A stretch of DNA of 64,000 nt from CAVSJO01 sp963728445. Its GTDB lineage: Bacteria > Gemmatimonadota > Gemmatimonadetes > Longimicrobiales > RSA9. Under the pieces are notes generated by a model, which saw nothing but the letters and a program-made list of their open reading frames with translations, was not told the DNA's origin and made no database searches. Below are positions 8,412 to 18,118 of this stretch, piece by piece. Within the stretch, counting starts at the first letter, position 1; the number at the start of each line of letters is the position of its first letter. The stretch covers positions 62,001 to 126,000 of the forward strand of contig CAVSJO010000006.1 of assembly GCA_963728445.1 (NCBI GenBank), given 5' to 3'. The position numbers and the translations under genes were made by a program.

Positions 8412-9377
8412 ATGTACGACCCCGTCATCCGAACCGTCGAGCTGACCCGCCGCTTCGGCGCCGCCACGGCAGTGGACCGCGTGGACCTCGAGGTGCCGCG
8501 GGGCTCGGTGTACGGCTTCCTCGGTCCGAACGGGGCGGGGAAGACGGTGACGATCCGGATGCTGCTGGGCCTGCTGCGCCCGACGTCGGGCGACGTGCGG
8601 CTCTTCGGCGAGAGGCTTACCGGCCGCACGCGGCTGCGGCTGGCGGCGCGCGTTGGCGCGCTCGTGGAAGCGCCGTCGCTCTACCCGCACCTGACGGGGC
8701 GGGAGAACCTCGAGGTGAGCCGACGGCTGCTGGGCGTGGGGCGCGGACGCGGGGACCGGGCGCTGGAGATCGTGCGACTGCCCGGCGAGGCCGATCGCCT
8801 GGTGCGGGAGTATTCGCTGGGCATGCGGCAGCGCCTCGGCATCGCACTGGCGCTGCTGACGGACCCCGAGCTGCTCATCCTGGACGAGCCTACCAACGGG
8901 CTCGATCCGGCGGGGATCCACGAGATCCGTGAGCTGATCCGGCGCCTCCCCTCGGAGCTCGACGCCACCGTCTTCCTGTCCAGCCATCTGCTGAGCGAGG
9001 TCGAGCAGACGGCGACGGACATCGGCATCATCCGCGCCGGCGAGCTCCTCTTCCAGGGACCGGTCCAGGCGCTGGAAGCCGAGCGTCAGCCGCGCGTCGA
9101 GGTGGACGTGTCGCGTCCGGCCGAGGCCATGCGGCTGCTCCGGTCCGCCGGCTGGACGGTGCGGCGCGACGCGGCGTCGCCGGACCGGATCGTAGTGGAG
9201 GCGACGTCGCCTTCCGACGCCGCCCGCATCAACACGATGCTCGTCCTGAACGGGATCCCCGTGAGCCGCGTGGCGCTCACGCGATCCTCCCTCGAGGAGA
9301 TCTTCCTGCGCGTGACGGCCGCGCGCTCGGAGGCCGCGGCACTGGGCGCACGTTCGGCGGCGGGGGATCGGCGATGA
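8412..9377 (+). CDS. ABC transporter ATP-binding protein
   Basis: 321 residues. Walker A GPNGAGKT near residue 40, a degenerate signature SLGMRQRLG, Walker B LLILDEPTNGLD and the H-loop SSHLLSEVE are all present. The subfamily resembles Ccm/Nod/bacitracin-type exporters (MDR-like, CcmA superfamily) that pair with a separate single permease. ATG at 8412 follows the previous stop by two bases. The stop overlaps the permease ATG by four bases, so the two are translationally coupled. The extra 90 or so C-terminal residues are typical of this exporter class. The substrate cannot be read from sequence. Confidence 0.93.
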   Translation: MYDPVIRTVELTRRFGAATAVDRVDLEVPRGSVYGFLGPNGAGKTVTIRMLLGLLRPTSGDVRLFGERLTGRTRLRLAARVGALVEAPSLYPHLTGRENLEVSRRLLGVGRGRGDRALEIVRLPGEADRLVREYSLGMRQRLGIALALLTDPELLILDEPTNGLDPAGIHEIRELIRRLPSELDATVFLSSHLLSEVEQTATDIGIIRAGELLFQGPVQALEAERQPRVEVDVSRPAEAMRLLRSAGWTVRRDAASPDRIVVEATSPSDAARINTMLVLNGIPVSRVALTRSSLEEIFLRVTAARSEAAALGARSAAGDRR

Positions 9378-10135
9378 AGGCGCTCTGGCGGGCGCTCGGC
9401 TCCGAGATCGTGAAGCTGCGCCGCACGCTGGCGCTGTGGATGACCCTCCTCGCGCCCCTGCTGGTGGTCCTCTTCCAGTTCCTGAACTTCCTCGAGCGCG
9501 GCCGCTTCGTGGTCCGGCCGGACTCTGACGCGTGGAGCCTGTTCGTGAGCGGCGGCGTGTCCATCTGGGGGCTCTTCATGCTGCCGCTCCTCATCGCCCT
9601 CGAGACGGCGCTGCTCGGCGCGGTCGAGCACAACCAGCGCGCCTGGAAGCACCTGTTCGCGCTTCCGGCACCGCGCTGGACCGTGATCCTGGCGAAGCAG
9701 ATCGTCGCCCTGCTCGCCGTCCTCACCGGATCCGCCGTGCTGGTCGCGGGGCTGGGCCTGGCGGGGGCGGCGCTGGGCTCGATCCGGCCGGAGCTGGGCC
9801 TCTCTGCGGCCGCGGCCGGACCGGCGCTGGCGCACGCCGCGCGGGCCGCCGGCCTCGCCTTCCTCGCCTCCTGGCTCGTGGTGGCGATCCAGTCCTGGGT
9901 CGCCATGCGCTGGCCCAGCACCGCCCTCGCGCTGGGCGTCGGCGTCGCGGGGACCTTTTTTGCCCTCTTCGCCGCGGGCAGCGCGAAGCTCCGCTTCTAC
10001 CCGTGGGCGCTGCCGCTGTACGCGTCCAGCTCCCGGGAGGGAGGGCCCACGGCACTCTCGCTGGGCCTGGCCGGCGGCGTCATCGCCGCGGCGCTGGTCA
10101 CCTGGGAGCTCGGGCGGCGGGACGTTCCGACCTAG
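9374..10135 (+). CDS. ABC transporter permease (ABC-2 type)
   Basis: 253 residues with about six hydrophobic helices. The first (ALWMTLLAPLLVVLFQFL) follows a short charged N-terminus, the layout of ABC-2 permeases such as those of bacitracin or lantibiotic self-protection exporters. Coupled to the upstream ATPase by an ATGA overlap. Its TAG stop shares the palindrome CTAG with the stop of the converging D-aminoacylase gene, so the two coding regions overlap by four bases and no terminator can fit between them. Confidence 0.88.
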   Translation: MKALWRALGSEIVKLRRTLALWMTLLAPLLVVLFQFLNFLERGRFVVRPDSDAWSLFVSGGVSIWGLFMLPLLIALETALLGAVEHNQRAWKHLFALPAPRWTVILAKQIVALLAVLTGSAVLVAGLGLAGAALGSIRPELGLSAAAAGPALAHAARAAGLAFLASWLVVAIQSWVAMRWPSTALALGVGVAGTFFALFAAGSAKLRFYPWALPLYASSSREGGPTALSLGLAGGVIAAALVTWELGRRDVPT

Positions 10136-11712
10136 GCTCCGCCGCGGCGCGAGAGCACCCGCCCCGCCTTCGTGCCGGTGATCTTCCCGTCCGCGATGGC
10201 CTCCCGACCGTTCACGATGACCTCGACCATGCCTTCCGCCAGCTGGTGCGGCTCGCTGTAGGTGGCGGGATCGTTCACCTTCGCCAGGTCGAAGACCACC
10301 ACGTCCGCGTAGGCGCCCGGCCGGATCACGCCCCGGTCCTTCAGCCGGAAGACCGCGGCGGGAAGCCCGGTCATGCTGTGGATGGCGGTGGGCAGGTCGA
10401 TCACGCCTTCCTCGCGAACGTACTTGCGGATCTTGCGCGGGAACGTGCCGTACGCCCGCGGATGGGGCACGCCCTCTCCCATGGGCACGAGATCCCCGTC
10501 GGAGCACGTCATCGTCCACGGCTGGCGCATGAAGCGGGCGATGTCCTCCTCGTCCATGTTGAAGGAGACGACGCCGGCGCCGCCCTCCTTCACGATGGCG
10601 ATGGCCGTCTCGATGGGGTCCTGTCCCCGGGCAGCCGCGATGGCGGCGAGGGTCTTCCCCTCGATGGACGGGTCCTCCTTGTGGCGGGTGATCTGGAGCC
10701 GGTCCGCGCCGCCGCGGCGGTCGAGTCCCTCGCGCATCCCCGCCACGATGCTGTCCCGCGTGGCCGGGTCCGCGAGCCGCTTCATGAGCGCCTTGCTGCC
10801 GCCGTCCCGGGCCCACTTCGGCACGAGGGCGGCCTCGAGGCTGGTCGAGGACGCGTCGTAGGGGTACTGGTCGGCCCAGACCTCGATGCCCGCGTTCCGC
10901 GCCTCCTCGATTCGCTTCACGATCGCCGCCGAGTAGCCCCAGACGTGGGGGCCCAGCACCTTGATGTGGGTCACGACGCCGGGGATCTTCGCCTCGCGCG
11001 CGATCGTGATCACCTCGTCCACGGCCGCCACCACGCCGACCGTGTAGTCCGCCTCGTCCCGGATGTGGCTGCTGTACAGGCCCCCGTACGGGGCGACCTC
11101 CTTCGCCAGCTCCACGACCTCGCCGGTCGTGGCGAACCCGCCCGGCGTGTAGAAGAGGCCCGAGCTCAGACCGAAGGCGCCCTCCTCCATGCCCTTCCGC
11201 ACCAGCGCCTTCATGCGGCGCATCTCCTCGGCCGTGGGCGGCCGATCGTCCTGCCCGACCACCTCGGCGCGCACGGAGCCCTGCCCGATCATGAGCCCGA
11301 TGTTGACGCCGAGCCCGTCCTTCAGGAGGTCCTCACGCTGCTTCGCGAGGTCCGTCGGGCCGCCGCCGTCCGGGTTGCCGAAGAGCGTGGTGATGCCTTC
11401 CGAGATGAGCGGCTTCGCCAGGCTCAGCCCGGGCGTGGCCAGCCCCGGCGCGGCGTGGGAGTGGACGTCGATGAAGCCGGGTGAGACGTAGAGCCCCTTC
11501 GCGTCCACGACGCGGTCCGCAGTGGCGCCGGACAGGTCACCGACCGCGGCGATGCGGTCGCCGCGGACGGCGACGTCCTCCCGCAGCCACGGGTCGCCCG
11601 TGCCGTCCAGCACGCGGCCGCCGCGGATCAGGAGATCGTAGTGCTCCTGTGCCACGACGGGCGCCGTAGAGAGCGTCAGGAGGATCAGGACTGCGACGAG
11701 GGCTCGTTTCAT
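10132..11712 (-). CDS. N-acyl-D-amino-acid deacylase (amidohydrolase), secreted
   Basis: 526 residues with a cleavable signal peptide (MKRALVAVLILLTLSTAPVVAQ). The amidohydrolase metal site is seen in FIDVHSHAAPG, with SSHIRDEADY and GVVTHIKVLG further on and the typical C-terminal GLPAAVFRLKDRGVIRPGAY. These match D-aminoacylases, which hydrolyse N-acyl-D-amino acids to the free D-amino acid and a fatty acid or acetate. The ATG at 11712 starts the signal peptide. The gene converges on the ABC permease. A periplasmic role is inferred from the signal peptide. Confidence 0.93.
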   Translation of the reverse strand: MKRALVAVLILLTLSTAPVVAQEHYDLLIRGGRVLDGTGDPWLREDVAVRGDRIAAVGDLSGATADRVVDAKGLYVSPGFIDVHSHAAPGLATPGLSLAKPLISEGITTLFGNPDGGGPTDLAKQREDLLKDGLGVNIGLMIGQGSVRAEVVGQDDRPPTAEEMRRMKALVRKGMEEGAFGLSSGLFYTPGGFATTGEVVELAKEVAPYGGLYSSHIRDEADYTVGVVAAVDEVITIAREAKIPGVVTHIKVLGPHVWGYSAAIVKRIEEARNAGIEVWADQYPYDASSTSLEAALVPKWARDGGSKALMKRLADPATRDSIVAGMREGLDRRGGADRLQITRHKEDPSIEGKTLAAIAAARGQDPIETAIAIVKEGGAGVVSFNMDEEDIARFMRQPWTMTCSDGDLVPMGEGVPHPRAYGTFPRKIRKYVREEGVIDLPTAIHSMTGLPAAVFRLKDRGVIRPGAYADVVVFDLAKVNDPATYSEPHQLAEGMVEVIVNGREAIADGKITGTKAGRVLSRRGGA

Positions 11713-11768
11713 GAATCCGGTGCGGTTTGCGGGTGGCGTGGTGCGGTTCGGGTTCGGGGGAGGCGGCT

Positions 11769-13058
11769 TCAGCGGCGGCCCGTGCCGCGGGCGGCGGCGG
11801 ACTCGCGTTCCGGCGCATCCTCCGGGTCCTCCTCTCCGGCCAGGTTCGACGCGGCGACGGCGTCGCCGTCCAGCGGCGCCGATTCGGCCGACAGGCGCAG
11901 GAACGCGTGCAGCTCGTCCCCCCGGGCCGCGGCGTCGTGCTCGCCCAGGTCCATGAGCCGCTTGAGGTAGTCCGGCTGGAACATCAGCATCGACAGCACG
12001 TCCGGGCTGCGCGTCTCCTGCGTGCCCAGCCCGCGGGTCATGAAGCGGAACGCGGCGGGGAGCTGCGGCTCGTAGTCGCCTGCCAGACGGCCGAGGTCCT
12101 CGGACGGCCGCATGACGAGGAGCTGGATCGGGTTCAGGCCCTCCCGCTCCTCCGGCGGCAGCTTGCGCAGCAGCCGGTTCAGACGGTGCAGCCGCAGCTC
12201 GTCCTGATCCACGAGGTCCAGGAAGACGGCGTTCATCAGGAGGCCGAGGACCTGTGCCGGCGGCGGGTAGCCGGTCACTTTCACCTTCCGGCTCTCCTTG
12301 CGGCTCGTGCCGTAGCGGGTGGAGATCGCCAGGACCCGTCGAGCCCCGAGGTGCAGCGCGGGGGACAGGGGCGCGGTCTGCCGGATGCCGCCGTCGCCGT
12401 ACCACTGGTGACCGATGCGCACCGCGGGGAAGAACATGGGCAGCGCGGTGGACGCCATGATGTGGTTGATGCGCAGCCGGGTCTGTCTCGACAGCCGCTT
12501 GGGCCGAGCCCAGTCCTCCACGTCCCGTCCCTGAACCCACACCACGGACTGTCCGGTGTTGTAGCTCGTCGTGCTGATGGCGACGGCGCGCAGCGAGCCA
12601 CGGCGCAGGTTGTAGTCGACGCCGGTCAGCTCCCCGTTGACGCAGGCGTAGACCTCCTCGAGGTGCTTCGCGAGGGGGCTCGTGTCCAGGAACGCGCGCA
12701 GCTGCGGCGGGCGCACGAGCCCGCCGGACACGAGGCGGGCGCCCCAGCGGAGGACGTTCCAGCCGATGGAGGCGGCGTCGACGCGGAAGACCTTCTCGAC
12801 CGTCAGCTCGCTCCACAGATGCGACAGCTCCTGCATGGCCTGGGAGAAGTTGCCGTGGTGCGCCGCCAGGTGACCGGCGTTCACCGCTCCGGCAGACACG
12901 CCCGTGACGATGGGGATCTGCAGGTCGGGGTACTGCCGCGCGATCCAGCGCAGCACACCGACCTGGTAGGCGCCTCGCGCGCCGCCGCCCGTGAGCACGA
13001 GCCCGAGGTCCCGATGCGGTTCCGCCGGAGCCTCGGACGCAAGGAAAGGATCCTGCAT
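11769..13058 (-). CDS. patatin-like phospholipase
   Basis: 429 residues. The patatin fold is marked by the oxyanion loop LTGGGARGAYQVG near residue 25, the nucleophile elbow GVSAG near 55 and the catalytic Asp in YGDGGIRQ near 220. These enzymes release fatty acids from membrane lipids by a Ser-Asp dyad. No signal peptide is seen, so it is probably cytoplasmic or exported by another route. The C-terminus is Ala/Glu-rich. The start ATG at 13058 lies in a 12-base palindrome and has no clear ribosome binding site. An initiation further upstream finds no family similarity. It is divergent from the aldo/keto reductase. Confidence 0.9.
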   Translation of the reverse strand: MQDPFLASEAPAEPHRDLGLVLTGGGARGAYQVGVLRWIARQYPDLQIPIVTGVSAGAVNAGHLAAHHGNFSQAMQELSHLWSELTVEKVFRVDAASIGWNVLRWGARLVSGGLVRPPQLRAFLDTSPLAKHLEEVYACVNGELTGVDYNLRRGSLRAVAISTTSYNTGQSVVWVQGRDVEDWARPKRLSRQTRLRINHIMASTALPMFFPAVRIGHQWYGDGGIRQTAPLSPALHLGARRVLAISTRYGTSRKESRKVKVTGYPPPAQVLGLLMNAVFLDLVDQDELRLHRLNRLLRKLPPEEREGLNPIQLLVMRPSEDLGRLAGDYEPQLPAAFRFMTRGLGTQETRSPDVLSMLMFQPDYLKRLMDLGEHDAAARGDELHAFLRLSAESAPLDGDAVAASNLAGEEDPEDAPERESAAARGTGRR

Positions 13059-13215
13059 GCAGGCAATCTACGCCGCGGCCCCCGCGCCGCCAGCGCCCGC
13101 GCACGCCGCCGGGGCCTCGCGCGGGACCCGCCGCGCCCCCAGACTGCGGCGGCGGCGCCCGGCCCGCCGGGGCCGTCCGCAACCCTCACGGCGAGACACG
13201 GAAGGATCGGAGTCC

Positions 13216-14208
13216 ATGGAGCGCATTCACCTGAAGGCCCTCCGCCGGGACGTCGGACGCGTGGCGCTGGGCACGTGGTCCATCGGCGGGTCCATGTGGG
13301 GCGGCACGCCCGAGGAGCAGGCGGTGGACACCATCGTCGGCGCGCTGGAGCGCGGCGTCGACGTCATCGACACGGCGCCGGCCTACGGCAAGGGTGCCGC
13401 CGAGGAGCGCGTCGGCCAGGCCCTGGGGCGCCACGGCTCGCGGGAGGACGTCGTCGTCGCAACCAAGGCGGGGCTCCGCTTCGACGAGCGCTCCGGCCCG
13501 TGGCGGGACGGGCGCCCGAAGCAGATCGAGCGGGAGGCGGAGGACTCGCTGCGTCGCCTGGGGATCGACTACATCGACATCTACCAGATCCACTGGCCCG
13601 ATCCGCTCGTGGACCCCGCCGCGACGGGCGAGGCGATGGAGCGGCTGCTCGACCGCGGCCTCATCCGCGCCGTCGGCGTCAGCAACTTCTCCGTCGAGCA
13701 GATGGAGCGCTTCCGCGAGTCCTCGCCCCTGCACACGCTGCAGCCGCCGTACAACCTCTTCGAGCGCGGCATCGAGGAGGACGTGCTGCAGTACTGCCTC
13801 GACAACGGCATCGAGACGCTCACGTACGGCACGCTCTGCCGGGGCCTGCTGAGCGGGCGCATGGGGGCCGACACCACGTTCGAGGAGGACGACGTCCGGG
13901 CGTCCGACCCGAAGTTCCAGCCGCCCCGCTACCGGGACTACCTCGAGGCCGTGGACCGGCTCGACGCGTTCGCGCGCGACACGTACGAGCGCCGCGTGAT
14001 CGACCTCGCGATCCGCTGGGTGCTGGAGAAGCCCGGCGCAACGGTGGCGCTGCTCGGCGCACGCAGTCCGCGGCACCTGGACGTGCTCGGGCGGGTGGAC
14101 GGCTGGACACTTGGTGAAGACGGCGTACGGGAGGCGGAGCGGATCGTGGCGGACGCGGTCGAGGACCCCGTCGGCCCCGACTTCATGGCTCCGCCGACGC
14201 GCGAGTAG
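13216..14208 (+). CDS. aldo/keto reductase
   Basis: 330 residues, NADPH-dependent TIM-barrel oxidoreductase. The catalytic tetrad is visible: Asp and Tyr in VIDTAPAYGKG, Lys in VATKAG and His in YQIHWPD. The cofactor phosphate-binding segment VALLGARSPRHLDV lies near the C-terminus. The start ATG at 13216 has CGGAG five bases upstream. Three bases separate it from the following UPF0316 gene, suggesting co-transcription. The substrate is unknown; the family includes general stress-type reductases (YhdN-like). Confidence 0.94.
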   Translation: MERIHLKALRRDVGRVALGTWSIGGSMWGGTPEEQAVDTIVGALERGVDVIDTAPAYGKGAAEERVGQALGRHGSREDVVVATKAGLRFDERSGPWRDGRPKQIEREAEDSLRRLGIDYIDIYQIHWPDPLVDPAATGEAMERLLDRGLIRAVGVSNFSVEQMERFRESSPLHTLQPPYNLFERGIEEDVLQYCLDNGIETLTYGTLCRGLLSGRMGADTTFEEDDVRASDPKFQPPRYRDYLEAVDRLDAFARDTYERRVIDLAIRWVLEKPGATVALLGARSPRHLDVLGRVDGWTLGEDGVREAERIVADAVEDPVGPDFMAPPTRE

Positions 14209-14211
14209 CCC

Positions 14212-14754
14212 ATGCCCGGTCTCGACGCCTTCTTCGCGGGTCCCTGGGGACCCATCCTGATCTTCCTGCTTCGCATCGTGGACGTGTCCCTGTCCACGGT
14301 CCGCGTTCTCCTCACGATGCGGAACTACCGCCTCGTCGTGCCGATCATCGCCGTCTTCGAGGTGACGGTCTGGATCGTGGCCGTGGGCAGCGCCATCCGG
14401 AACCTGAACAGCCCCTGGCACGTGGCCGGCTACGCCCTCGGCTTCGGGACGGGAAACCTGGTCGGCATGTGGATCGAGGGGAAGCTGGCCCTCGGCCTCT
14501 CGACGGTCCGGATCATCTCGCGCCACGGCGGAGTCGAGCTGGCGGAAGCCCTGCGCGAGCGCGGCTTCGGCGTGACGGAGTTCTCCGGCCAGGGCCGCGA
14601 GGGCATGGTCGAGATCGTGTACACCGTCGTGAAGCGACGCCACGTCCCGCAGGTCCTGAAGGAGGCGCAGATCTGGGACCCGGACGCCTTCGTCACCGTC
14701 GAAGAGCCCAGGGCGATCCTGCGCGGGAAGCTGTACGCCGGCCCCCGGCGGTAG
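14212..14754 (+). CDS. UPF0316/DUF2179-type membrane protein
   Basis: 180 residues. Three N-terminal membrane helices (GPILIFLLRIVDVSLSTVRV, VVPIIAVFEVTVWIVAVG and the AGYALGFGTGNLVGMWIE segment) precede a soluble C-terminal domain of about 80 residues containing RHGGVELAEALRERGFGVT. The architecture is that of the YebE/UPF0316 family (DUF5698 plus DUF2179), whose role is unknown. The soluble domain resembles nucleotide-sensing modules in other membrane proteins. It starts three bases after the reductase stop. Confidence 0.88.
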   Translation: MPGLDAFFAGPWGPILIFLLRIVDVSLSTVRVLLTMRNYRLVVPIIAVFEVTVWIVAVGSAIRNLNSPWHVAGYALGFGTGNLVGMWIEGKLALGLSTVRIISRHGGVELAEALRERGFGVTEFSGQGREGMVEIVYTVVKRRHVPQVLKEAQIWDPDAFVTVEEPRAILRGKLYAGPRR

Positions 14755-14845
14755 ACGCCGGCATTGAGCGCCGGCGCGTCGGGCATGCGGCGCGCCGGCG
14801 CGATCCGCTATTCCGACGCCCCGGCCGCGGTGGTTTCTTCGCCGG

Positions 14846-17800
14846 GTGCATCATCCGGAGACGGACCTCGCGGCGCGGGTGCGGGCCTGCGCGGACGCGG
14901 CGGGAGCCTGCGGGCTGGCGGCCGCCCTCGGCCTGCCGCCTGTCCCGGGCGGGGGTCCGGACGGCGTTGCGCTCGCGTTGCCAGGCGAGGACGAGCTCCC
15001 GCCGCTGCGTGCGGTCGCGGAGCGGAAGGGGCTGCTGGCGGTCCACGCCCGCCTCGGCGCTGACAGGGGCGACGTCGCCCGTCTCGTGCGCGGCGTCACC
15101 TCCCGGGACCCCGCCCGTCAGCACCTCTTCCTCCTCACGGGCGAGCGGTCCCTCGTCGTGGCGTGCCGTGAGCTGACCGGGCCGGTCCGGAGGCTCACGA
15201 TCGACCGGGAGGAGCCGGACGCGGCCGCCCTGCGCGTGCTGGCCGACATGGTGGCGGAGGACGGGGAAGGGGGCGTGGAGCTGAGGATGCGCTACGCCCG
15301 CGCCCTCGACCGGCAGCGTCTCGGGGAGCGGTTCTTCGCCGAGTTCCGCATGCACCGGTCCCGGATCGCGGCGGCGTGGCTCCGGATCGGGAGCTGCACG
15401 GAGCGCGACCGCTCCCGGCTGGCGCTCCTCCTGCTCTGCCGGCTCCTCTTCCTCGCCTTCCTGCAGGAGCACGGCCGGCTCGCCGGCGACCGCCGCTGGC
15501 TGTCCCGTCTGCGGGCCCGCTGGCGCGCCGGCGCGCTCGGCGGAGGCGGGTTCTACCGCTCCGCTCTCGCGCCCCTCTTCTTCGGCGTGCTGAACCGCCG
15601 GCCGGAGACCCGGGACGCAGACGCCCGGCGGCTGGGAGAGCTGCCCTACCTGAACGGCGGCCTCTTCGACCGTACGCCGCTGGAGCGGAGCCACCGCAAT
15701 CTCGACCTTCCGGACGACGTCGCCCTCGCCGCCCTCCAGCTCCTCGACGCGTTCCGCGTCTCGCCGCGGGAGAGCGCCGAATCGCTGGAGCTCGAGGAGG
15801 AGGCGAGCATCGACCCGGAGATGCTCGGCCGCGTCTTCGAGGACCTCATGGATCCGGACGAGCGCGGGGACACCGGGACGTACTTCACGCCCCCGGCCCT
15901 CGTCGCCGGAATCGTGCGGGAGGCGCTCGCCCGCTACGCGGTCGGGTCGGGGGGTTCCGAAAGACGTGGGCTGGAGCGGTCGATGCTGACGGGCGACGTC
16001 GCCGCGCTGACCGCCGGCGTACGCAGGGACATCGACGAACGCCTCGCGTCCGTCACCGTGCTGGACCCGGCGTGCGGCTCGGGGGCGTTCCTCCTCGGCG
16101 CCATGATCCGCATCTCGGAGCTGCGCGGAAGGCTCGCGGGAGTCGGGCGGACCGACGCGCGACGGCAGGCGATCGCCCGCGGGCTCTATGGCGTGGACGT
16201 GCAGGACGACGCGGCGCTTCTCTGCTCTCTCCGTCTCTGGCTCGCCATGTGGGACGGCGAGGGCGAGCCGCCGCCGCTGCCCAACCTGGACCGGCGCATC
16301 CGCCAGGGCGACGCGCTCCTGTCTCCTGCCGAGGTCACGGGCGGGCGCGCCTCGATCGATCCGGCGCTCAGGGCGGCGGTCCGCGCCCTCGAGCCGCTGG
16401 CGGCGGCCTACGTGGCTACCGAGCCCGAGCAGCGCGTCCGCCTCCGGGTACGCATCGCCCGGGCGGAACGGCGCGTTGCAGACGCCTGGCTGACCGGCAT
16501 CGAGCGGCGTCAGCGCGCCCGGGAGCGGGAGCTGCGCGCCCGGGCGGCGGAGCGCGACCTCTTCGGGGATCGGACGTCCGCTGCCTACCTGGCGGACGGG
16601 GAGCTGCTCGGACTGGAAGAAGAGCGCGCGACGACGAAGCGGATGAGCGCCGCTCTTCGCCGCGGCCAGAGCATGCCGTTCTTCAGCTTCGACGTACACT
16701 TCGCCGAGGCCGCCGTCGACGGCTTCGGCCTGGTCCTGTCGAATCCGCCGTGGGTGCGGCCCGCCCGCTGGTCGAAGTCCACGGCGGCGGCGCTGCGACG
16801 GCGCTTCCCCGCCGCCGGCGAGGGATGGACCGAAGGCGCGCGGATCACCGGCACCCCCGCCGGGGCCGCCCGCCAGACCGACATGGCCGCTCTCTTCCTC
16901 GAGCGCTCGATCGGGCTGCTCGCCCCCGGCGGCGTCCTCGGGATGCTGCTTCCGGCCAAGCTTCTCCGGTCCCTGCACGGCGGGGGCGCGCGCCGGCTCC
17001 TGCTCGAGCGCGCCCCCATCCTGACGGTGCAGGACCACGCCCTCGACGCGCGCGGTGCCTTCCGGGCCGACGCCTTCGCGTGCGCCGTCGTCGCCCGGCG
17101 GAGCGCACCGGGCGAGCAGCCGGCCGACGGCGAGGCGGTGGGGATCCGGATGACTCGACCGGGGGTGGCGCCCCTCGAGTTCGAGACCCCGCGACGCGAG
17201 CTCTCCCTGCTCCGCGACGACCCCGCCTCGCCCTGGATGCTCGCCCCGCCCGACGCCCGCTCCGCCCTCCGGGCCATGCAGGAGGCCGGGCCGCCGCTCG
17301 GCAGGGCCCACCGGGTCCGTCGCGGCGTTCTCACGGGCGCGAATCGCGTGCTGGTGCTCCGGGACGTCCGGCCGAAGCTCGGCGGTCTCGTACTGGCCAC
17401 GCCCGAAGGCGGCGGCGAGGAGGTGCTGGTGGAAGGGGCCGCCCTCGCCCCCCTAGTCCGCGGCGCGGGCGTCGACGCGTGGCGCTACGACGCCCCGGAC
17501 CACGTCGTCTGGCTGCGGGACCCCCAGGGCCGGCGCGTCGACGCCCCGCGCCGCATGGAGCGGTATCTGGCCGCCAACGAGACGCGACTGCGCGTCCGCT
17601 CCGGGGGCGGCCGGCTGCCGCTCGGCGCCGTGCTGCGGGTCTCGCCGGACACGCTCCGGCCGAAGGTCGCCTGGCACGACCTGTCGGACACGGTCCGCGC
17701 CGTCGCGCTGCCGGCCAAACTGCGGACGTCGTGGGGGGGCACCCGCCCGCTGGTCCCGCTGAACACCGTCTATTTCGTCCCGGCCGACCACGAGGCCGAC

Positions 17801-18118
17801 GCTCTGGTCCTGGCCGCGCTGCTGAACTCCCTCCCCGTTCGGACGTTCGCCCGCGCGATCGCGGAGCGGGCGAAGGACGCCCGCTTCCGCTTCTTCGCCT
17901 GGACGATGGCCATGGTGCCGAGACCGCGCGCGCTGCTCGATCCGGCGGCGCGGGAGCGACTGCTCACCGTTTCCGCGGCCGCTCACGAGCGCGGCGCCCT
18001 GGACGAGCACGACCGCGGCCTGCTGGACGACGTCGTCGCCTGGGCGTACGGCCTCACCCCGCGGCAATGGCGCGCGCTGGAGTCGTTCGACTGCTGGCTC
18101 CGGGGAGAGGCACAGTGA
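14846..18118 (+). CDS. Eco57I/PglX-like N6-adenine DNA methyltransferase of a helicase-linked module
   Basis: 1090 residues from a GTG. An N-terminal region (1-340) contains LLFLAFLQEHGRL and LPYLNGGLFD as in type IIG/ISP enzymes. GTYFTPPALV sits near 346, the SAM-binding motif I DPACGSGAFLLG near 407, and motif IV NPPW near 633, specifying an exocyclic amino (N6-A) methyltransferase. A long C-terminal part (750-1090), with segments such as VRRGVLTGANRVLVL and FFAWTMAMVPRPRAL, matches target-recognition regions of this class. No nuclease motif is visible. Its stop overlaps the helicase GTG by four bases (GTGA), so the pair is one operon. A restriction or defence role is inferred from similar methyltransferase-helicase pairs. 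Confidence 0.88.
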   Translation: MHHPETDLAARVRACADAAGACGLAAALGLPPVPGGGPDGVALALPGEDELPPLRAVAERKGLLAVHARLGADRGDVARLVRGVTSRDPARQHLFLLTGERSLVVACRELTGPVRRLTIDREEPDAAALRVLADMVAEDGEGGVELRMRYARALDRQRLGERFFAEFRMHRSRIAAAWLRIGSCTERDRSRLALLLLCRLLFLAFLQEHGRLAGDRRWLSRLRARWRAGALGGGGFYRSALAPLFFGVLNRRPETRDADARRLGELPYLNGGLFDRTPLERSHRNLDLPDDVALAALQLLDAFRVSPRESAESLELEEEASIDPEMLGRVFEDLMDPDERGDTGTYFTPPALVAGIVREALARYAVGSGGSERRGLERSMLTGDVAALTAGVRRDIDERLASVTVLDPACGSGAFLLGAMIRISELRGRLAGVGRTDARRQAIARGLYGVDVQDDAALLCSLRLWLAMWDGEGEPPPLPNLDRRIRQGDALLSPAEVTGGRASIDPALRAAVRALEPLAAAYVATEPEQRVRLRVRIARAERRVADAWLTGIERRQRARERELRARAAERDLFGDRTSAAYLADGELLGLEEERATTKRMSAALRRGQSMPFFSFDVHFAEAAVDGFGLVLSNPPWVRPARWSKSTAAALRRRFPAAGEGWTEGARITGTPAGAARQTDMAALFLERSIGLLAPGGVLGMLLPAKLLRSLHGGGARRLLLERAPILTVQDHALDARGAFRADAFACAVVARRSAPGEQPADGEAVGIRMTRPGVAPLEFETPRRELSLLRDDPASPWMLAPPDARSALRAMQEAGPPLGRAHRVRRGVLTGANRVLVLRDVRPKLGGLVLATPEGGGEEVLVEGAALAPLVRGAGVDAWRYDAPDHVVWLRDPQGRRVDAPRRMERYLAANETRLRVRSGGGRLPLGAVLRVSPDTLRPKVAWHDLSDTVRAVALPAKLRTSWGGTRPLVPLNTVYFVPADHEADALVLAALLNSLPVRTFARAIAERAKDARFRFFAWTMAMVPRPRALLDPAARERLLTVSAAAHERGALDEHDRGLLDDVVAWAYGLTPRQWRALESFDCWLRGEAQ

